A program made the translations under genes and the position numbers. Shown here one piece after another: positions 61,124 to 64,000 of a DNA stretch of 64,000 nt. This DNA is from Oscillospiraceae bacterium. Lineage in GTDB: Bacteria > Bacillota > Clostridia > UBA1212 > SIG427. Within the stretch, counting starts at the first letter, position 1; every line of letters begins with the position of its first letter. The stretch is from NCBI GenBank assembly GCA_015069135.1, contig SVJE01000002.1, forward strand, positions 169,953 through 233,952, given 5' to 3'. The notes under the pieces were generated by a model. It was not told the origin of the DNA. It did no database searches and saw only the letters and a program-made list of their open reading frames with translations.

Positions 61124-62600
61124 GAAGGATTTCAGAAAAAATAGCGTTGTTCTTACAGTGGTACTTATAATTACACTGATTATTATTGCTTTGGTTTCAC
61201 TTATTCCCAACAGAACCTCTAAAGGTGGGGATCTTAGCAGAATAGGTGTTTCCAGAAGTTTTATGTTCCCTTTTGCATACCTTGACGAAAGAAATGCTTT
61301 GAAAGTTATTGATTCAGACTTAAAGATATTGTCTGTTGACGACAGTGTCAGTTCATCAGTTCATGACTATACTAAAGAAAAAATTTATTACTTAAGAGAA
61401 GATGTTCTTTATGAGTATGATATAAAGCTTAACAAAAGAAGAATTTTGGTTGGTGGTTCTGTGACTGATTACAGGGTACTTAACGATAGATCTGCATTTG
61501 TATATGTTACACAGGCCAAGGAACTTCATCTTTATGACTATATTACCAAAAAGGACATTGTTCTGGCAGATGATATGCCTTCTATGTCTCTGGCTTGTTG
61601 TTTATCTGTAGGTGATTCCGGCTTTATATTTATGGGAGATGGTAATGCAGTGTTGGCTAATCTCTATTACAGTGATAATTCCGGTAATGTTACGGAAATT
61701 GCCAAAGATGTAACTGTAGGTACTTCGGTTATCTCTGAAAATGAATCTCACATATGCTTTGTAAAGGACAACACTCTATATATTACAGATACTAAAGGAA
61801 ATTCTGTTGCAGACATTACCGGAGGCAAACTGATTTCTTCTGTTTCAAAGGTGGAAAACGTAGCTTCAGCTCCTGAAACCGGAAAGTTTAATGAAGGAAG
61901 AAAAATTAGTTATGTTTTAAGTGAACATAATGAACTTTACTGGTTTACCGGTAAAGAGTTAAGAATTGTGGATTCTGATGTAAGTGAAATTGTTTTATAC
62001 AACGAGGAAAGTAGCAGGATATTTTACACAAAGCTTACTAAAGAAGACAGTGAAGATATGGAAGTTCTGATGTCCAAAAACGGAAGACGTGCTTCTTCGG
62101 TTGTGAAAGTATCCTATGCTTCTGAATTTATCTGGCAGGAAATCACAGGAGAACTTTATTGTCTTGATGGAAAAGATTTAAAATGTATAGAAGTTTTTGA
62201 CAATTTCAGTGTAAGGGATGTTGCCACAGGAGTTACCGGAATTAAATATTATCCGGGCAAGTCTTTTGTGGTATATACAGACAGTCTTAAAAATAACTAT
62301 TATTCTATGCCGGACGGAAGTATTGAGCAGGTGGCAAATGGTTCTGTAAGGCTTTATGGTCTATCAGCCAATGTGTATTTGCTGCAGAGTACCTATGATG
62401 GAGATTGCTTGTCTTTGGATATAGTAGAAAATGATGGCATGCAAAGGTTGGATTCCGACATTATTAAAGTAATTGCATTGGATAGTTCTTTAAGCCAGGT
62501 AATGTATCTTAATAACAAAGGTCTTATGTTAAGAACAGACCATGAAACAAAACTTTTAGATACTCCCGGCTTAATCAGTTGTGTTCCTTTGAAAGATTAA
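61092..62600 (+). CDS. Membrane-anchored propeller-like protein, unknown function
   Basis: 502 residues starting within the end of metA (32-bp overlap; AAAGGG lies 8-9 bases before ATG). A short charged N-terminus leads into one membrane helix (about 19-40), and the rest is a repetitive beta-rich ectodomain in which blocks such as [20 protein letters not shown] and [16 protein letters not shown] recur, as in beta-propeller sensors (DUF5050-like or WD-like). No catalytic residues are apparent. It could be a membrane-bound sensor or scaffold; no operon partner other than metA helps. It ends 30 bases before the last gene. Confidence 0.65.
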   Translation: MGRTPGKTYVEKDFRKNSVVLTVVLIITLIIIALVSLIPNRTSKGGDLSRIGVSRSFMFPFAYLDERNALKVIDSDLKILSVDDSVSSSVHDYTKEKIYYLREDVLYEYDIKLNKRRILVGGSVTDYRVLNDRSAFVYVTQAKELHLYDYITKKDIVLADDMPSMSLACCLSVGDSGFIFMGDGNAVLANLYYSDNSGNVTEIAKDVTVGTSVISENESHICFVKDNTLYITDTKGNSVADITGGKLISSVSKVENVASAPETGKFNEGRKISYVLSEHNELYWFTGKELRIVDSDVSEIVLYNEESSRIFYTKLTKEDSEDMEVLMSKNGRRASSVVKVSYASEFIWQEITGELYCLDGKDLKCIEVFDNFSVRDVATGVTGIKYYPGKSFVVYTDSLKNNYYSMPDGSIEQVANGSVRLYGLSANVYLLQSTYDGDCLSLDIVENDGMQRLDSDIIKVIALDSSLSQVMYLNNKGLMLRTDHETKLLDTPGLISCVPLKD

Positions 62601-62630
62601 AAATCAGTATATTTATATATGGAGATTAAT

Positions 62631-64000
62631 ATGAACGACTTTGTGAAAAAAGTAGAAGAAAAAGCAGATGAATTTGGTAGTATTCCTTTTTGGTCCTGGA
62701 ATGATAAATTGGAGCCTGAAGAATTAAGAAGACAGATTAGAAGAATGCACTATCTTAAAATGAAAGGCTTTTTTATGCATGCAAGAGGAGGCCTTGAAAC
62801 TCCTTATTTAGGAGAAGAATGGTTTGAGTGTATCAAAGCCAGTGCTGACGAAGCTCAGAAACTTGGTATGGAAGCCTGGCTTTATGATGAGAACGGCTGG
62901 CCCAGTGGTTTTGCAGGTGGTGCCTTGTTTAAAGACCCTGCCAATTTTGCGTTGTATCTGGAAATGTCAACAAAAGATATGCCGGATCCGGAGGCTATGG
63001 CTGTTTACATAAGAGAGGGAAGTAAAGTTCGTCTTCGTAAAGAAGGAGAAATATTTCCTGAGTACTATTGCATATACAAGCGTGCTTGTAACGCATATGT
63101 AGATACCATGGATGCCAGAGTAACAGATCAGTTTATAGAGGCAACCCACCAGGAGTATAAGAAGCGTTTCGGAGATTTAATGGGAACAGTTATCCCCGGT
63201 TTTTTTACTGACGAGCCTCAGTACTACAGATGGGCAACACCATGGTCAGATACATTTCCGGAAGCTTTCCAAAAGGCTTTTGGCTATGATGTAATGTCAG
63301 GTTTAGCTGCACTTTTTACAGATTATGATGGTGCAGAACAGTTCAGATATGATTATCATAAACTTTGCCACACCCAATTTTTAGAGAATTTTGCCCGTCC
63401 GGTATATGAGTGGGCAGAGGCTAACGGTTGTAAAATAACAGGTCACACCATTGAGGAGTCTTTTTTAGCCGGCCAAATGTGGTGTACCGGTGGTGTGATG
63501 CCATTTTACAGATATGAGCACATCCCCGGTATTGACCATTTGTGCAGAGGACTGGGGAATGACCTGAGCCCTAAACAGATAGGTTCTGTAGCAGCACAGC
63601 TTGGTAAAAAACGAGTTCTCACAGAGAGTTTTGCAGCCTGTGGTTGGGATGTATCCCCTCTGGAACTTAAGAATATACTTCAGTGGCAGTATGCTTCCGG
63701 CATAAACTTAACATGTCAACACCTGTACCCTTATTCCATAAGAGGACAGAGAAAAGGCGACTATCCGGCTTTCTATTCAGAACATTCACCTTGGCAGGAT
63801 GCACTTAAGGATTTCAACCAGTATTTTAACCGTCTGGGTGCCGCATTGGCAGAAGGCAAGGAAAGAGCCAATGTTCTGGTAATTCATCCTATTCACAGTT
63901 GTTGGATGAAGTATAAGAGAATTGACGACGGTTCCATCTGGCAGTTTGAGGAAAACATCGGCACATTGGTTCGTGAGTTTGCAGACCATCAGGTACTTTA
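62631..64000 (+). CDS. Large glycosyl hydrolase, GH106-like (cut by window edge)
   Basis: GGAG lies 7 bases before the ATG at 62631; the frame stays open to the right edge (456 residues visible), so no stop codon is seen. PFWSWNDKLEPEELRRQIRRM, then GFFMHARGGLETPYLGEEWF and GMEAWLYDENGWPSGFAGG match the N-terminal barrel shared by GH106-type alpha-L-rhamnosidases and related large glycosidases. No signal peptide: cytoplasmic. Exact activity is uncertain because the catalytic C-terminal part may lie beyond the window. Confidence 0.7.
   Translation, partial: MNDFVKKVEEKADEFGSIPFWSWNDKLEPEELRRQIRRMHYLKMKGFFMHARGGLETPYLGEEWFECIKASADEAQKLGMEAWLYDENGWPSGFAGGALFKDPANFALYLEMSTKDMPDPEAMAVYIREGSKVRLRKEGEIFPEYYCIYKRACNAYVDTMDARVTDQFIEATHQEYKKRFGDLMGTVIPGFFTDEPQYYRWATPWSDTFPEAFQKAFGYDVMSGLAALFTDYDGAEQFRYDYHKLCHTQFLENFARPVYEWAEANGCKITGHTIEESFLAGQMWCTGGVMPFYRYEHIPGIDHLCRGLGNDLSPKQIGSVAAQLGKKRVLTESFAACGWDVSPLELKNILQWQYASGINLTCQHLYPYSIRGQRKGDYPAFYSEHSPWQDALKDFNQYFNRLGAALAEGKERANVLVIHPIHSCWMKYKRIDDGSIWQFEENIGTLVREFADHQVL

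Overview
The window looks like a chromosomal segment from a spore-forming, AT-rich Firmicute of the class Clostridia, most like a gut or rumen Lachnospiraceae. The grounds are AT-rich DNA, strong AGGAGG-type ribosome binding sites, TTGACA/TATAAT promoters, the sporulation genes spoIIE, spoVS and ylbJ, a diadenylate cyclase (cdaA) with its YbbR partner, FtsH, a YtrA-type GntR operon, a Firmicute-type SOS operator array, and several plant- or mucin-glycan hydrolases (GH95, GH36 and a GH106-like enzyme). The species cannot be named from the sequence alone. No rRNA, CRISPR array, prophage or intact transposase was seen. Both ends cut through genes.

Layout. 0-6.4 kb: end of a DUF6273 protein, an XRE membrane regulator with a double palindromic operator, DegV, and a minus-strand set of HAD phosphatase, YhaN/SbcC-like ATPase and YhaO-like nuclease. 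6.4-6.8 kb: a gene-free GC-rich inverted-repeat element. 6.8-13.6 kb: an E2-like acyltransferase, ftsH, a GNAT, thioredoxin, a DivIVA-like protein, a 39-residue membrane microprotein, cdaA and ybbR. 13.6-19.9 kb: a membrane protease-like DUF3810 pair, an SOS-controlled LysM (YneA-like) protein, rpsO-pnp and an iron alcohol dehydrogenase. 20-24.6 kb: a YtrA-like regulator-ABC operon, then spoIIE. 24.6-27.7 kb: a repeat cluster, tRNA-Arg, an orphan PD-(D/E)XK nuclease, bioY and an M29 aminopeptidase. 27.8-35.1 kb: a surface-glycan block (polysaccharide deacetylase, undecaprenyl-phosphate sugar transferase, GH95 fucosidase, DUF1846, lipoprotein). 35.2-42.7 kb: tRNA-Met and tRNA-Glu, a NUDIX-sirtuin-FAD oxidoreductase-AlkD operon, a sugar kinase-cupin fusion and a radical SAM gene, with two clusters of a related palindromic intergenic repeat. 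42.7-47 kb: a DUF4870 protein, GH36 alpha-galactosidase, and an AAA/DUF4143 gene broken by one TAG codon. 47-49.3 kb: an ABC exporter with a LytTR/DUF3021 pair. 49.5-56.1 kb: a minus-strand operon pgeF-lspA-rluD-epsG-(OMP decarboxylase-like)-recG. 56.3-64 kb: spoVS, a membrane protein, rsmD-coaD-coiled-coil protein, ylbJ carrying three in-frame short repeats, metA, a membrane-anchored propeller-like protein, and the start of a large glycosidase.

Most genes are housekeeping. I found no single new system. The strongest observations are the dispersed intergenic palindrome family, the in-frame TGGGGACAGACACT repeats inside ylbJ, the array of SOS boxes, the 33-bp direct repeats before the broken ATPase gene, a degenerate OMP-decarboxylase-like protein in the recG operon, and a carbohydrate kinase fused to a cupin.
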